From: Triglochin maritima
Lineage: Eukaryota; Streptophyta; Magnoliopsida; Alismatales; Juncaginaceae
Assembly: GCA_963682175.1 (NCBI GenBank)
Contig: OY821788.1
Location: 16,448,001 to 16,512,000, forward strand
Length of the DNA stretch: 64,000 nt
Direction of reading: 5' to 3'
The position numbers and the translations under genes were made by a program. This document shows, piece by piece, positions 33,822-45,648 of the stretch; within the stretch, counting starts at the first letter, position 1; every line of letters starts with the position of its first letter. The notes under the pieces are model-generated. The model made no database searches. It saw only the letters and a program-made list of their open reading frames with translations, and was not told the origin of the DNA.

Positions 33822-35345
33822 TGTGGTCCATCCCTCCATTTGTTTGTACATATCTTTGTTTTGTGCTTAAAAAAAAACAACAAAAAAAAAAAAAAAAAAA
33901 AAAAAAAGGTATTTATCTCCCTTCTTCAGCTTCTCACAGGTTGAGGGAATTTGGGTTTGTGTCCATCAACATGACCCTGAACGTCCCTTTGTACTTCATG
34001 TTGGTGAGATCTTTCCTTTTTCATGCATATATCCATGTAGTATCTTGTTCACATTCATTGAGGACAATGCATGAAGTAGGTGTGGGGGGGTGTTTTACGT
34101 GTGTACATAGTCGAGTCTTTTTCCTTTGGTTTTATTTTCTTTTGTTTGTACTGCTAGGGTCATGTTAGTGTGCCGCATTTAACATTGATATATCTGCTTG
34201 CCGTGATCCTTGGGTGACTTGTCTTCTTTTGCTTGCCTAGTGCTTTAAAATTTTCACATTTCTTTCAAAATCTTCATGTGTTTGCGAAAGAAAATGTTTT
34301 TTGTAGGTTTTGCGTGTGTTTAGCATGTGCAAAACCGTTGAGAGGCAAAGTAAAAAGAAAGCTCCCAAAATTGTCTTGAACTTGATGCATTAGGATTTCT
34401 AGTTTACTGGCTTTAGGTCTTATCGAGTCGTTAGGATGCACCCCGGTTTTCCCTCGGGGGCCGTGTAATCATAGGGTTTCAGTACTCAAACATTTAAATA
34501 AGTCCACCCTGAACCTAGTGAGTCAAATAATTCGTGTCTGTTAGTATAAGGAAGTTTGTCGTAGTCAAAGGCCCTTAATCTCTTTTTGTGAAACTTAAGT
34601 GTAGGGGTTTTGGTTCCCATATAGATAAATAAGTGGTGTTCTCTCTTCTCGCACGACTCCTATCACTCGGGAAAGTAGGTCTGAGGGGACTTTGTGCCTG
34701 GTGCTTTCGAGTCATCTGACTTGGGATGCGCCGACCGAACTCCCGTTACACGGGTGGTAGGGATCGCCCTATGTGGAGATTTGGGGGAAGGTATACGTGA
34801 TAGTGTAAGTCCTCATAGGCAATGATGCACGAAACCTGACCCTGGGAGAATCAAACACCAACCAATAAATGCTCCAAAGAAAAAGAAAAAAAAAGAAAAA
34901 AAAGAAGAAAAAAAAAAGAGTCAAATAAGAACCAAAATGGACTTTACACGTTGTATCACATTCAGAAGTTAAGGTTGCCCATGTCTTTCACTTAATTCCT
35001 TAGTTAACTCTCACGAAAAACTCATTAGTCTAGGTGTGTGGACCGATTACATATATAGAGTCGACCCGTAGTATTACCGCATCCCATGATCGACAAAATA
35101 AGTCCAACGAGTCGTGTAGCTAGATTGATTAATGCATCTTGTTCGGATTTTGTGGGTATATCCGCTGAAAACCCTCAGGAGACAACACTCCTCCTCCTTG
35201 TCGCCAAGGAGGTTTAACGGCTTGTTGCACGTGCTAAGTGCAACCGTGATTCCTACGAAAGTGAGTTAGGATTTCTTGTTTTTTCGTATGCTTTTCTCTT
35301 TCTTTGTTTTGCTCGGGACTAGCAAAAGTTAGGTGTGGGGGTATT
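33822..35345 (+). other. A 3' UTR with conserved cis elements
   Basis: No envelope-like gene seen. An A-rich tract with a run of about 27 A (33880-33907) follows the stop codon closely. A PPT-like tract AGGTGTGGGGGGGTGTTTTA lies at 34078-34097. An A/G-rich simple repeat is at 34876-34921. Hairpins at 35193-35212 (CCTCCTTG-TCGC-CAAGGAGG) and 35224-35244 (GTTGCAC, 7-base loop, GTGCAAC) follow. The terminal PPT AGGTGTGGGGGTATT is at 35331-35345. Confidence 0.85.
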
Positions 35346-36644
35346 TGATTGGCATCATTTCATGCTCATATTTGCATCTTATATCCATTATCTTTCATCT
35401 AAACAATGCTATGTTACGAGTTTTGTGTTTAGTTTTCAGGAATAAATAGGTTTGAAGAGTTGAAGCATAAAAGGACCCAAAAGCTGGGAAAAAGGACTGA
35501 ATTGTGAGATCTGGGGACTGAGATGCAAGGAAGAAGGACCTGAATGTAAGACCAAAGGACCAAAGTGCAAAATAGAGAACTCCACACCATCATGGGGAGT
35601 ATTTTGGCAATTCTACTCGGGTCGGAGATCCAACAACTCAAGTAACCGCATCAAAGACAACAAATACCAACATGGAAAGCCCAGAAGAAAGCCCAGGACG
35701 ATCTGGAGTTTATAGACCGCTAATTAGCGGTCTTGGACCGCTAATTGGCGGTCCAAGTTGCTCCAAATTCTCTTAGCTTGTTATGGTCTGTGTATTAGAG
35801 CATGCTTAGTCCATTTATGGTATCTGTTTAGTCCCACATCGGGGGATTGTCCCGAATTGCCTTTTTCTATGGCTATAAATAGAACTCTTCACCTCCTTTT
35901 GTAATCACTCCATGCTTGTGGCCATTCTCCCTAATTGAAGTGGAAGCCTTGAAGCAAGAAACTCAATAGGGAGATGCTACTGGTATTGTGAGTCTTCAAT
36001 TAATAAAATTTGCTTTGTTTTGTGCTTCCTTTATTGTTTATGCATGTTTTAGTTTAATCGTCTTTTCATTAATTTTTAGTAGCTTAGTTAATATGTTTTC
36101 TTTACTTAGCTTAATAACTAGTGTAATGTTTAGTGAGTAAAACCACTCCCCTTTTGGGGGTGGAGATGATTATCATATATGCAATTAAGGAAGGATGAAT
36201 GTTTATTATGAAATGTGTTGATTAATATGAATGCATGCTTGCTTGTTAGAATAGAACACTTTAATTGATGGGTTTTGCCATGATAAGTAGACACCTCCCA
36301 TACATGCAAACACTACCTACACTTGTGCCTATAGGAAGATCTTCTTGCCTCCTTATTGTGTATGTGTAGTCACTCCACCCCTTAAGGGGTCTCTCTCTTA
36401 TTGATTCCTGCATAGTATCAAGTTTCTCTAGCTTAGTTGTTAGTTCATTGTGTGTTCCTTTCGTTCGCTTTTCATACTTCTTAGCATAGTTTAGTGTAGA
36501 GTAGCTTAATCAATCTTTCTCCCCCAATCTTTGCCACTTGATTTCTGATAAACAAGAGCGAGCTCACCTCCCTGAGGACGACCCGTACTTGCCACCGCTT
36601 CATCGCGGCCGTGCACTTGCGGTAGAAATATAAAACGTTCAACA
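35346..36644 (+). repeat. A 3' LTR
   Basis: 1299 bp, identical to the 5' LTR except C at 35591, followed by GGAGC (36645-36649). This near-identity implies very recent insertion. Confidence 0.95.
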
Positions 36645-38938
36645 GGAGCCTTCCACAGAGCCATAGCATGCTTGGAAACACAATTCTGGTGCTAAAAGAA
36701 TCAGTGCCATGGAACCGAAGGAGCAGAAGGCGAGATGAGCTTCCAAGCTTGTTTCATAGAAAACTTCTGCCCGATTGTGCTCACTTCCCAAGTCAAGTCA
36801 TCATCTTCCAGATGTGGCGAGATGGACTTAATCTGATTCCATATCTGCTCCATTTGCTAAGAGTGTGGCAAAGGCAGGATCCACTGCCCATCGTTGATGA
36901 AAGATGACACACGAATATCCCAAGGATGGTTGCCCATGTCATAACGCAAACGCTCCCCAAACTCCTCACAACGAAGTGGCCAATCTAACCATGGAACTTC
37001 AAAGAAACGCACCAACTCCCCGGTACCAATCTGATATCGAAACTTCTCACGGACGACATCACGAAAGAAAAGAATGCCTCGCAAAGCCCAAAAGCACACT
37101 GTAGGCGGTTGAGCGACCCAAATACTTTTGCCTTTGAGGTACTTACTCCGCATCCACCTGGCCCACAGGGAATCATCATCCGAGATTAGAATCCAGAAGA
37201 GGCACGACATCCCGGTATCGTTCCACTTAACCAGACTGCGAGTACCTAGACCACTGGCTGCACGAGGCAAGCAACAATCTCACCACGAGACCATGACAAC
37301 AGATCTTGGCTTTCCATGACCCCAAATAAAATGGCACATAATACTCTCTATCTCATGGAGGATCCTGCGTGGAAGGAGAAAAGATGAACTCCAAGAAATG
37401 TTGAATGAAGCAAGGACTGAGCGCACAAGCTCCACCCGACCCGCCCTGGAAAGTAACGCCTTCTTCCACGTACCCAGACGCCCTTGAACCTTTGCAATCA
37501 GCTGGTCACATACCTATTTAGAGATACAAGAGGAGAAGAGTGGGATCCCAAGATAGGTCAGGGGGAGGACCTCTTCATGCATGCCAAGTTGTACAAGAAT
37601 CCAAGATTTGGCATGCACCATACCTCCAAAAAAAATTGACCCTTGGCATGATTCAAGTGCAGACCGGATTGCTGTGCAAAATTTTTCATGATGTTACAGA
37701 CAGCCTCCGCATTTCGCTTGGTTGCCTTCACAAAGACCATTAGAACGTCAGCAAACAAAAGATGTGATACATCCCCCTGCCCCATACAAATAGGATCAAG
37801 TGTGCCATCTCGGACAACTTTCTGAAAAGAGGCGCTAAGAATTTCCATGCATAGTGCGAAGAGGTACGGCGCAATCGGGTCACCCTACCTTAGTCCATTA
37901 CTTGCCCAGAATGACTCAGAGAAGGATCCATCGAGGGAGACGGAAAAGGATGCGCGGATACAGGTTTTAATCCACCTACGCCATGTTTTTGAGAACCCAA
38001 AACACTCGAGGACCTGCAGCAAGAAATCCCAAGAGATAGAGTCATATGCCTTTCGAAAATCAAGTTTCATACACATAGGACCCTCCCCAAGGCCGAGATG
38101 GATTTGGTGGGACAACTCATGCGCGATCAGGATGTTATCCGAGATACATCGTCCCGGAATGAATGCACTTTGTGAAGGCACTACAAGACATGCAAGAACC
38201 CTTGTTAATCTATTAGCAAGAATCTTCGTGATAAAGCGATATATTAGATTGCATAAAAGCACGAGTAGCAGCAAAGACATCCAGCTTTATGATTCCCCAT
38301 GTTGACTAGAAGCACATGGCATTGAACCCATCAGGGCACGACGCCTATCCACATTCGTATGGAAGACCACGTGCTCAAGTTCCTCCATAGTTATCGGGGC
38401 ATCCAGCATGGCACACTTATCCTCAGTAAGCCTTGGGAGCATGAGGTGAGGATCAAGTGCAAGGACCTGCACATTATTAGAGAATAGGTTAGCAAAATAA
38501 CGTCGAAAGCCATCATGGATATTATCGTCCCCTTCAAGGCATACACCCTCCACTTGCACAACACGGATGGTATTCACAGCCCGTCGTGCCTTTACAGAAG
38601 TATGGAAGAAGGACGTATTTGAATCACCGTCTGTCAGCCACCGAACACGAGACCGTTTTCTAGTAAGTGATTCTTCAAACGTCAACACTTCTTCAAACAA
38701 GCTCTGTGCTAGCCTCATCACTACATGAGGTGTAACATCATCCTGGTGGCACTCCTCCTCATCTCTAGCCTCTACCAACTCAGCCCGAGCACGGGCAACA
38801 AGGGATTCCAAAGGGCCAAAGGTAGTATGACTCCATGCAGTTAGTGCTTTGCTCATGCGGTTCAGACAGTGCATAAAATGGGCCATAGGCGAGCCCTCCA
38901 TTACCTCAAATTGTGTCTTAAAAATTGGCCATTATACA
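36645..38938 (-). pseudogene. LINE 5' part: L1-type ORF2 remnant (RT and linker)
   Basis: Minus-strand ORF2 homologous to plant L1-type LINEs, 5'-truncated (no endonuclease). From 38901 a linker with WLTDGDSNTSFFH precedes the RT. The frame then shifts near 38330; a neighbouring frame keeps PDGFNAM and FAATRAFMQSN. A stretch of RT palm appears deleted before ITKILANRL (about 38230). SAFIPGRCISDNILIAHE and DFRKAYDSISWDFL follow, then a TAG in the R-Q-GDP motif (about 37885), then HLLFADVLMVF, where the FADD catalytic motif has valine (37744-37746). The segment 36857-37270 leads to the zf-RVT end that continues at 25847. The copy is dead. Confidence 0.85.
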
Positions 38939-40424
38939 TCAACCTATTTGGTAATGGCCAACGTGAGATGTCCTTTTTAGGGTATAACTATTAGATCTAC
39001 GAATTGACACTAATTGAGAACGAAATCGATAAAATTTGCTTTCATTTTTTGATCCTTTTCCATTCTCAATAATTGTGGCCTGAAACGGAAAGCAACGGAA
39101 ACCTTACAGGTATGCGATCGACCAAACACACCAAATTCCCTAAATAGAATCACTAGGTTGCACAACAAAAATGCATTTGATCACTAAAATCTATGCTTCG
39201 AAACTCAAGCTTGTCCTTCAAATTCGAAGAAATGTATCATTGAAACTCAAAAGAATCCTCAAATAACAAGCCCGTTCTTTTAAAGGATACGTATTTCCTT
39301 TAAATGACACTTTTAAACAATTCACTAAATTAAAATTTTATTAAAATTTTATTTTAGAAATTTAATCTAACAAGATTTCGTCTTATGGTTAATCTTTATT
39401 ATATAGTTTTATGGTATAATTGTGTTGTGTCCTGTCATAAGGAAATCCAATAAGGATATGTTTTATTTTTTGAGACTAATTATCCCACAATCTCTTTCTC
39501 TTTCGTCTTCTCAATAATGATCTTTATAAAATGATCCTACTGTGAAATCAATTGTTCTCTTTCCTCCAACTCATTTCCTAGCTTTTAATAATCACTAAAA
39601 AATTATATATCATCATTTATATAATTGTATGTATGAATTATTACTAAAAATTGATACCAATTTTTTCCATTTTAAAATTTCAAAAATAATTGTTAGAAAT
39701 GATTAAAATTATATTTTAGAATCTTTATGGTCAATCATTATTACGTAGTTTATGTTATAATTTTGTAACATATTGTCACAGTTTTTAAGAGATTCATATA
39801 GATTAAATTTTAAGTTATGATTTAGCATTTTTTTGTAATTATGGATGTAAAGGGAAATTGAGAGAAAATATTTCCCTTTTCAATGGATGACACAAACACA
39901 AAGAAAATTCTGACGAAAGGTGACCATTCGTTTCGATTTTTGGCGACAATTTTTACTTGAATCATAGAAATTTCACTAGATATTCTTGTGTGACTGGTTA
40001 ATTCTACTTATTCCATTTCTCTTCATTCATGAAATTAAGATGCGAACAAGTTAGTACGACCAAAATGAAAGTTGTGTTGATAAGCATCTCAGAGTAGAAG
40101 ATAACTAACATTCCAAAGGTACAACTTCAATTAATTAAAATCTTCATGTTACATACCCCCCACCCCGACAACAAAAGTAGAAAGATGATAACAACAACTT
40201 GTGCAAAAAATAGAAAGATAACAACAACAACTTGTGCAAAAGAACAACACTGAATTCCAAGTGAAAGAGCCCATGTCTTGATTGTCTTCATCAGAAGGGG
40301 CTTGGTAGATTTGTTTGCAGGCCAAAGTTCTCGAAGATGGTTTTGAACAAACTATTCAAGCAAACAAATCTAATTAACACAAATTAGTTTTCTAGAAGAA
40401 CTAATCTAATGTCAAAAGGGTTTT
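38939..40424. other. AT-rich non-coding start of the accessory island
   Basis: No supported gene. It begins with the candidate LINE target duplication CCATTATA (38939-38946). A partial copy of the dispersed repeat (AATAGAATCAC... region) lies near 39050-39200. TTTTAAAGGAT and TTTCCTTTAAA near 39280-39310 belong to the TCCTTTAAAGGA motif family. Confidence 0.5.
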
Positions 40425-40760
40425 CTAGAAAACCAATCTACCATCAAAATGCTTTTCTAAAAGACCAAAACTAAGGTCGATTCCATTGGAAGTGAGTGCT
40501 CTAATGATATTTCGCATGCAACTGCCCTTGATAATACGATTAAGCTTCATAGTCTGCCGACTTCTCACCAGCACCGGGTTGATTATGTCTTCCCAGGGTC
40601 CTCCGATTATGTAATCCTCGTCATCATTGGAGTAGTGATCATTGTAGTGTTGCAAGGCCATTTGTTCAGGATGGAAACAAAACTGAAATGGTACTGGATG
40701 TGGGAGTATGAAGGGAATACCAAAATATGACCAACAACGGGAGGAATTTATAGACCCCAT
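40425..40760 (-). CDS. Hypothetical 111-aa ORF
   Basis: Open from MGSINSSRCW to DGRLVF. It has an acidic stretch (NDDEDYIIGGPWEDI) followed by a basic helix-like region. I recognise no family. It lies between motif clusters in the island and could be one exon of a degraded gene or chance. Low confidence. Confidence 0.25.
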   Translation of the reverse strand: MGSINSSRCWSYFGIPFILPHPVPFQFCFHPEQMALQHYNDHYSNDDEDYIIGGPWEDIINPVLVRSRQTMKLNRIIKGSCMRNIIRALTSNGIDLSFGLLEKHFDGRLVF

Positions 40761-40909
40761 AAGGTTGTATTGAATGGTCGCCTCCGATCACATTCAGATG
40801 TCATCACGTGATATGTTAGTTTGGTTTGTCTTTGTTGTGACCTTCTATTTCTTGATTTTTTTTGCAACATTTCATTTCATTGGATTTAAAGCACGAATCT
40901 GTGTGTTGA

Positions 40910-41370
40910 ACTCATGTATGTCCTTTAAAGGGCACTTTCCTTAAAGGTGGGGGTGCCCTTTATAGGACTGATGTGTCCTTGAAAGCACGAGTTTGTCCTT
41001 GAAATTCAAAAGAGTCCTTAAACAACAAGTTTGCCCCCAAAAGGACACATACATCCTTTAAAACATGATGCTCACCTTTCAACCTCTTGTCTGTCCCTTA
41101 AACCTCAAGTATGCCCTTTATAGCACGAGTTTGTTGCGTAATGAGGGATTTCTGAGGCCAAGAGGTGTTCGGTCATCTGTGTAGCACGTTTTGATGGAAG
41201 TAATGGGTTCGATCACTTACATGTAACGTTTAAATTACTTTCAATTTCTGACCTCAAATGTTGAGAGGGAAAAGGAAAAGTATTCATAGCTTCCATATTT
41301 TCACGGAGTGTACGAAAAGGACACTTATATCCTTTAAAGGACACTAAGGTCCTTTCTCAAGGAATAAAGG
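40910..41370. repeat. Cluster of TCCTTTAAAGGA-type motifs
   Basis: About a dozen imperfect copies of a module reading roughly CCTTTAAAGCACGAGTTTGT or its shortened forms, e.g. GTCCTTTAAAGGGCAC (40919), TCCTTGAAAGCACGAG (40977), CATCCTTTAAAAC (41050) and ATCCTTTAAAGGACAC (41329). The core TCCTTTAAAGGA is a 12-bp palindrome. Related copies occur near 39285, 44430, 45000 and 47640-47890. Confidence 0.6.
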
Positions 41371-41509
41371 GATATGGCCTCCCTCCTATATCACCGGCGT
41401 CAGATGTATTTCCTAGGGTAAGATCTATGATTTAAACACAATTCAACCTCTGATTTTGTAGGTCATGTAATGAATGGTTGTTCATCATAATGAATGGTTC
41501 TATCATAAT

Positions 41510-41895
41510 GAAACCGAAAAAGGATATAGGTTTTTTGAGACTAATTGAGAACCCAAATCCATATGATTTGGGGTCGATTCAACCCGTTTTGGTCCACCAA
41601 AATGCCTAAATAGAATCACAGGTTCAGACAACAAAAATGCTTTCAATCAATATAAAACAAATGCTTGAGAAATATTGTGCTCAAATGGTTAGTTTAAGAC
41701 AAGACAAGAATATACAACAAGAAATTAAATAATAATATGGATTTTTTTAGCGAAGAAAGAAATTCAGGAATGTGGATTTCAAAATTTTTACACGATCAAG
41801 TTTTTGTGTAAGGTTGTAATTAACATAATTAATAAAATGATGTTTGATATAGATTTAATCGACAAACACGATTAGCACTATAAAGATACAATACC
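41510..41895 (+). repeat. Dispersed ~400-bp repeat, copy 1
   Basis: Begins near AACCCAAATCCATATGATTT and ends near CACTATAAAGATAC. It shares with copies at about 43945-44325 and 44570-45005 the blocks TAGAATCAC, CAATATAA, GTAAGAC.AGACAAGA, AAATATGGATTTTT.AGCGAAG and TTTGTGTAAGGTTGT. Partial copies lie near 39050-39200 and 42060-42200. All are in the same orientation. Confidence 0.6.
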
Positions 41896-42522
41896 ACACC
41901 ACTACTAATTGTACATTTACGAACATGAATAGTTGAATACAAGTATTAATGTAGGATTGCTACATGTAATTCACTCGAGTAAACATTAAGTGAGTGGTCA
42001 ATTGAAATGCAATTATGCAACATAATAAGGGAAATACGATTACATCAATTTGGCATGAAACAATCACATAATCAATCAGGAGGTTGTGCACTCCTTGGAA
42101 TCCATGCCCACTCTTCATTTTCCATTATAAATGTTTGAGATCGGAAAGTAACAGAATCTCATGTGGTAAACGGTCGACCGTACACGTCAGTCCACCAAAT
42201 GAACAAATGTGCTAGTTGTCCGGCTTGTTCATCTTGTGAAGGAAATCCATGATCTCATTTTGAGAATTGATGAACACTTGGAGAGAATCTCCAACCACAT
42301 GAATTTGGTTGTTGATTTCGTTGAGAGAATTTGATGTTGTCAACTGTAAAGCATGAAATCATAGGTAAGTTCTTCTATTCCTTGGTAGTTGTGATCCACT
42401 AGCCCACAAACTTCTTGGATCTCATAGTAATTCCTATCCATACTACTTTTCAGCCGATAAGCCCACAATGGTTGATTACATTGAGCATCCAAACCATATG
42501 GTCATTCAGGCCGAGTGTAATG

Positions 42523-43600
42523 CTAAGGACCATGAGGCAATTTCGGATTCCGTCTTGGGTGAATTGCGGGTTTGTTCAGAGTGGGAGAGAAAGATTGAGC
42601 GTTAGCCATTTCTTGATTGTTTGAATATTGGTCATCATTGGTGGAGTCTACTTCAGTTTCGAGAGGTGCTTTACCAGAAGATTTTTGGTCCTCAATTTTC
42701 ATCTGTTTGAGCGTGTATTTGCCAATAGCGGATTGGGATGATTTGAATAATTCAAAGTTGGAGCCAACTCTGAAGTGTTCGCCAATGAGGGAGATAATCA
42801 TTGGAATAGGAAGAAAATTAAGCATACCGTGAGAGACATAGCACATGTGATTGATGATGAACAAAATTGTGTGAGTCTGAGTGCAAAGATTGAATAAGCA
42901 ATTCATCATTTGATGACATTTGCAAACGAAAAGATTGTAGGAGATGAATCAGTAAAGGACTTTACCAATGATTTGTAGATGAGTGACAGAGAGCTTTTGT
43001 TGTGGTGGCACCATTGGTTTGGTAACATTGACAAATTGATTGATGGAGCCACATACCTCTTTCAAAGCCAAGTTGTAAATGTCATCTCTGGTGCTTAGAA
43101 GACCGGTGATCTCCCCAAGAAGTGAGGCAGTGAGGTGAAAAACACCATTGATTTTGGATGTGAGGGCATTTTTGAGTCTCATCTTGAGGGGGGGATTTCT
43201 ACAAGGTTGGCATAAATTATCGACAATCTTCGGAGCAAAGTTTTACCGGAAGCTTGTAATTGAATAAAACACCCAAATGATCTTTGGCGAGAAAAGTTGA
43301 GAGACTGATTTCCATGAGATCTTTAATTATGATCTTCCGCTCCGCAGTAGGGTTGACACTGCTAATCGATATGAAGTGCCGCTATGGCTTTTAGAGGATG
43401 AAAATGTAGGATGGAGAGTAAGGGAAGAGTTCTTCGGGAATTTCTTCTGTCTGTGTCATCGAGGTGGATGTGATATCGGGATTAAGAAGATTTTTCTTCA
43501 CCGGAGGTACCGACTTCTTGCCTTTCTTCTCGACCGATTTCTTAGTTGGGACACCACTTTCTTCGAGGCAAAAACCTTCTTAGGATCCATTGAAAAGTGG
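42523..43600 (-). pseudogene. Degraded gene with plant transposon/envelope-like domain
   Basis: Minus-strand frames at 43498-43600 (start MDPKKVFASKK), 42949-43182 and 42523-42909; the last two are in the same frame, separated by a short stop-containing gap that may be an intron. The pattern is a helical segment (LLGEITGLLSTRDDIYNLALKE), then HGMLNFLPIPMIISLIGEHF and ...YTLKQMKIED. It resembles the conserved core of plant putative-transposon or envelope-like proteins, where a GML..I..HF motif is typical. Family assignment is from memory of the motif and tentative. Confidence 0.35.
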
Positions 43601-43944
43601 TGAAGATAATAGGGATTGGAAAATTTTAAGTAAAGGATAGAGTTTAGAATGTTTGTAGAAAAGATGGATAAATAAAAGAGTGAATAAGGGCTTGTTTGTT
43701 TAGAAAACATCAAGGGTGAATTGGTGAATTCAATATTTATGACAGATGTGTGGATTTGGGGGGGGGGGGGGAGTTTGCATCCAACGGTCATCCATTAATG
43801 GTGCAGATGTCCGATGGGGAACCCTAGTGGCTAAATTCTACAACGCTTCTGTCTTGCACAACTAGTTCGGTCCACCAAAACATGGACAATGAATTCCAAA
43901 TTCAAATATGCAATTTTGGAACGGACGTCCATGGAGGGGGGTTT

Positions 43945-44325
43945 CACTTGTTTGTGCACTCCTGAGAATCCATGCCTAATTTACATTTTCCTTTATCAAT
44001 GGTTGAGGTCAAAAGGCAACAGAAACCCATCGTATGTGGTTGTCTGAACCCATTTCTCTCACCCGAAACCCTAACTAGAATCACAACTTCGGACAACCAA
44101 AACGCATTCGGTCAATATAAGACAAATGCTTTGAAAATATTGTGCTAGGATGCCCATTGTAAGATACGACAGGATTATATACAACAAGAGAGTTTAAGGA
44201 TAAATATGGATTTTTTAGCGAAGGAAAAAATTCACGAATATGGATTGTAAAAATTCTACATGGTTAAGTTTTAGTGTAAGGTTGTAACCCAATTAATAAA
44301 TGGATGTTTGATAGACATTAAGATG
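43945..44325 (+). repeat. Dispersed ~400-bp repeat, copy 2
   Basis: Same block order as copy 1, from CTTGTTTGTGCACTCC through AGCGAAGGAAAAAATTCACG to TTTAGTGTAAGGTTGTAA. It is preceded by a G14 run (about 43758-43771). Confidence 0.6.
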
Positions 44326-44569
44326 TCCTCACGTGACATGTAGGTTTTATTTGTGTTTGGTGTGAGCTTTTTATTATGGCTATGTTTTGTTCCTTACACA
44401 TAACACGAAGGATATTATGGTAATGGAAAACGTGAGATGTCCTTTCAAAGGTAAGATATAAAATTTGAACACATTACAACTTATGATATTTTAGACCGTG
44501 TAATGAAAGACTGTGTCAGGTCGTAACGAAACCCAAAAAGGATATGCTAATGCAATTGTTTGTTGACAC

Positions 44570-45005
44570 CCAACATGATATGCTAATTGACAACCCAAAT
44601 CCATAAGATTTGTCATAGTTTTTTTATCTTTTTCCAACGTTTGAGGTCAAAAAGCAATGACAACCTCATAGGTATGCGGTCGACCGAACCCATTTCAATC
44701 CACCGAAACACCGAACTAGAATGATAAGTTTGGACATCCGAAATAATTCATTCAATATAAGTCAAATGTTTGGGAAATGTTGTGTTAGAATGCTCAATGT
44801 AAGACAAGACAAGATTATATATGCAACAAGAAGTTTAAGGATAATATGGATTTTTCAGCGAAGGAAAAAATTCACGAATATGGATTAGAAAATTTCTACA
44901 CGGTTATGTTTTAGTGTAAGGTTGTCACACAATTAATAAAAGGATGTTTGATATATATGTAATGGACAAACACAATTAACACTATAAAGATATGCATGTC
45001 CTTTA
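44570..45005 (+). repeat. Dispersed ~400-bp repeat, copy 3
   Basis: The closest relative of copy 2; they share AGCGAAGGAAAAAATTCACG and TTTAGTGTAAGGTTGT. It contains GCGGTCGACCGAAC (44686-44699), resembling the palindromes of copia LTR C. It ends at a GTCCTTTAAAGCAC motif. Confidence 0.6.
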
Positions 45006-45318
45006 AAGCACACGAGTATTTTCTTAAAACTCGAACCGATCCTTAAACCATAGGTTTGCCCTATACATATTGTACTAATACAGATGGATATTTGCAAGAG
45101 GACTGATACATGGACACCACGTGACACCACTCACTAGCCACGTCAACTAATTTTGAGGATTTTTTTTGGATTTGTAAAGAAATTCAAAATTTGTTATCCG
45201 ATAGAGTGGGAAACAATTGGTTTCCTAAAAATGTGGTGCAAATTCTTTCCATAACAACAATGCTAAACCGCAACTTTGCAAAGAACTACCTTTCTTATAC
45301 CATAAATCTTCTTCCTCT

Positions 45319-45648
45319 ATGGAATGCTTTCCACCTCCCCCAAGGAAACCAAAGGAAAATCCCCAGGCGACCCTCCTCTCTACGGCCACCACAAGCATGA
45401 TGGCCCTGTCTAGTGACACCGTCATCCTCTCCGACAACCCCCCACCCTCTCCGGCGACACCTCCTCTCCAGCCCTCAACACCCCCCCCCCCCCAGTTCTG
45501 TCCAACCCTGCCTCATCCTCTCCGGAAACGTTTGGTGACGTCTCCTCTGGTTGTTATAAACCTTTGTTTATCAACATCTCCATATAAGAGTGTATTTAGA
45601 CAATTGCAGATGGATGCTTTGTTGGTTGCAGTATGTATATATTCTTGA
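45319..45648 (+). CDS. Proline-rich hypothetical ORF (109 aa)
   Basis: Low-complexity P/S/T-rich translation across a C14 run (45481-45494). No family is recognised, and length polymorphism at the C-run would shift the frame. It is more likely a pyrimidine-rich leader than a protein. Confidence 0.15.
   Translation: MECFPPPPRKPKENPQATLLSTATTSMMALSSDTVILSDNPPPSPATPPLQPSTPPPPQFCPTLPHPLRKRLVTSPLVVINLCLSTSPYKSVFRQLQMDALLVAVCIYS

Larger units (their letters stand above)
25848..36644 (+). mobile_element. Element A: near-complete, very young Athila-lineage retrotransposon
   Basis: 10797 bp with 1299-bp LTRs at 25848-27146 and 35346-36644, perfect GGAGC duplications, a perfect tRNA-Asp primer site, gag-protease-RT-RNase H-integrase in one frame (one stop inside gag), and a PPT. 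The LTRs differ only at 26093 (T) versus 35591 (C) by my reading. Domain order places it in Ty3/gypsy; primer type and sequence features place it in the Athila lineage. No envelope-like ORF follows pol, unlike some Athila elements. Confidence 0.95.

Noticed and set aside
33822..35345. Possible envelope-like gene after A's pol
   Set aside because: Some Athila elements carry one, but no ORF of suitable length or membrane segment is present here.
40425..40760. Confident host gene at 40425-40760
   Set aside because: Length and lack of motif do not exclude chance; kept only as a low-confidence hypothetical.
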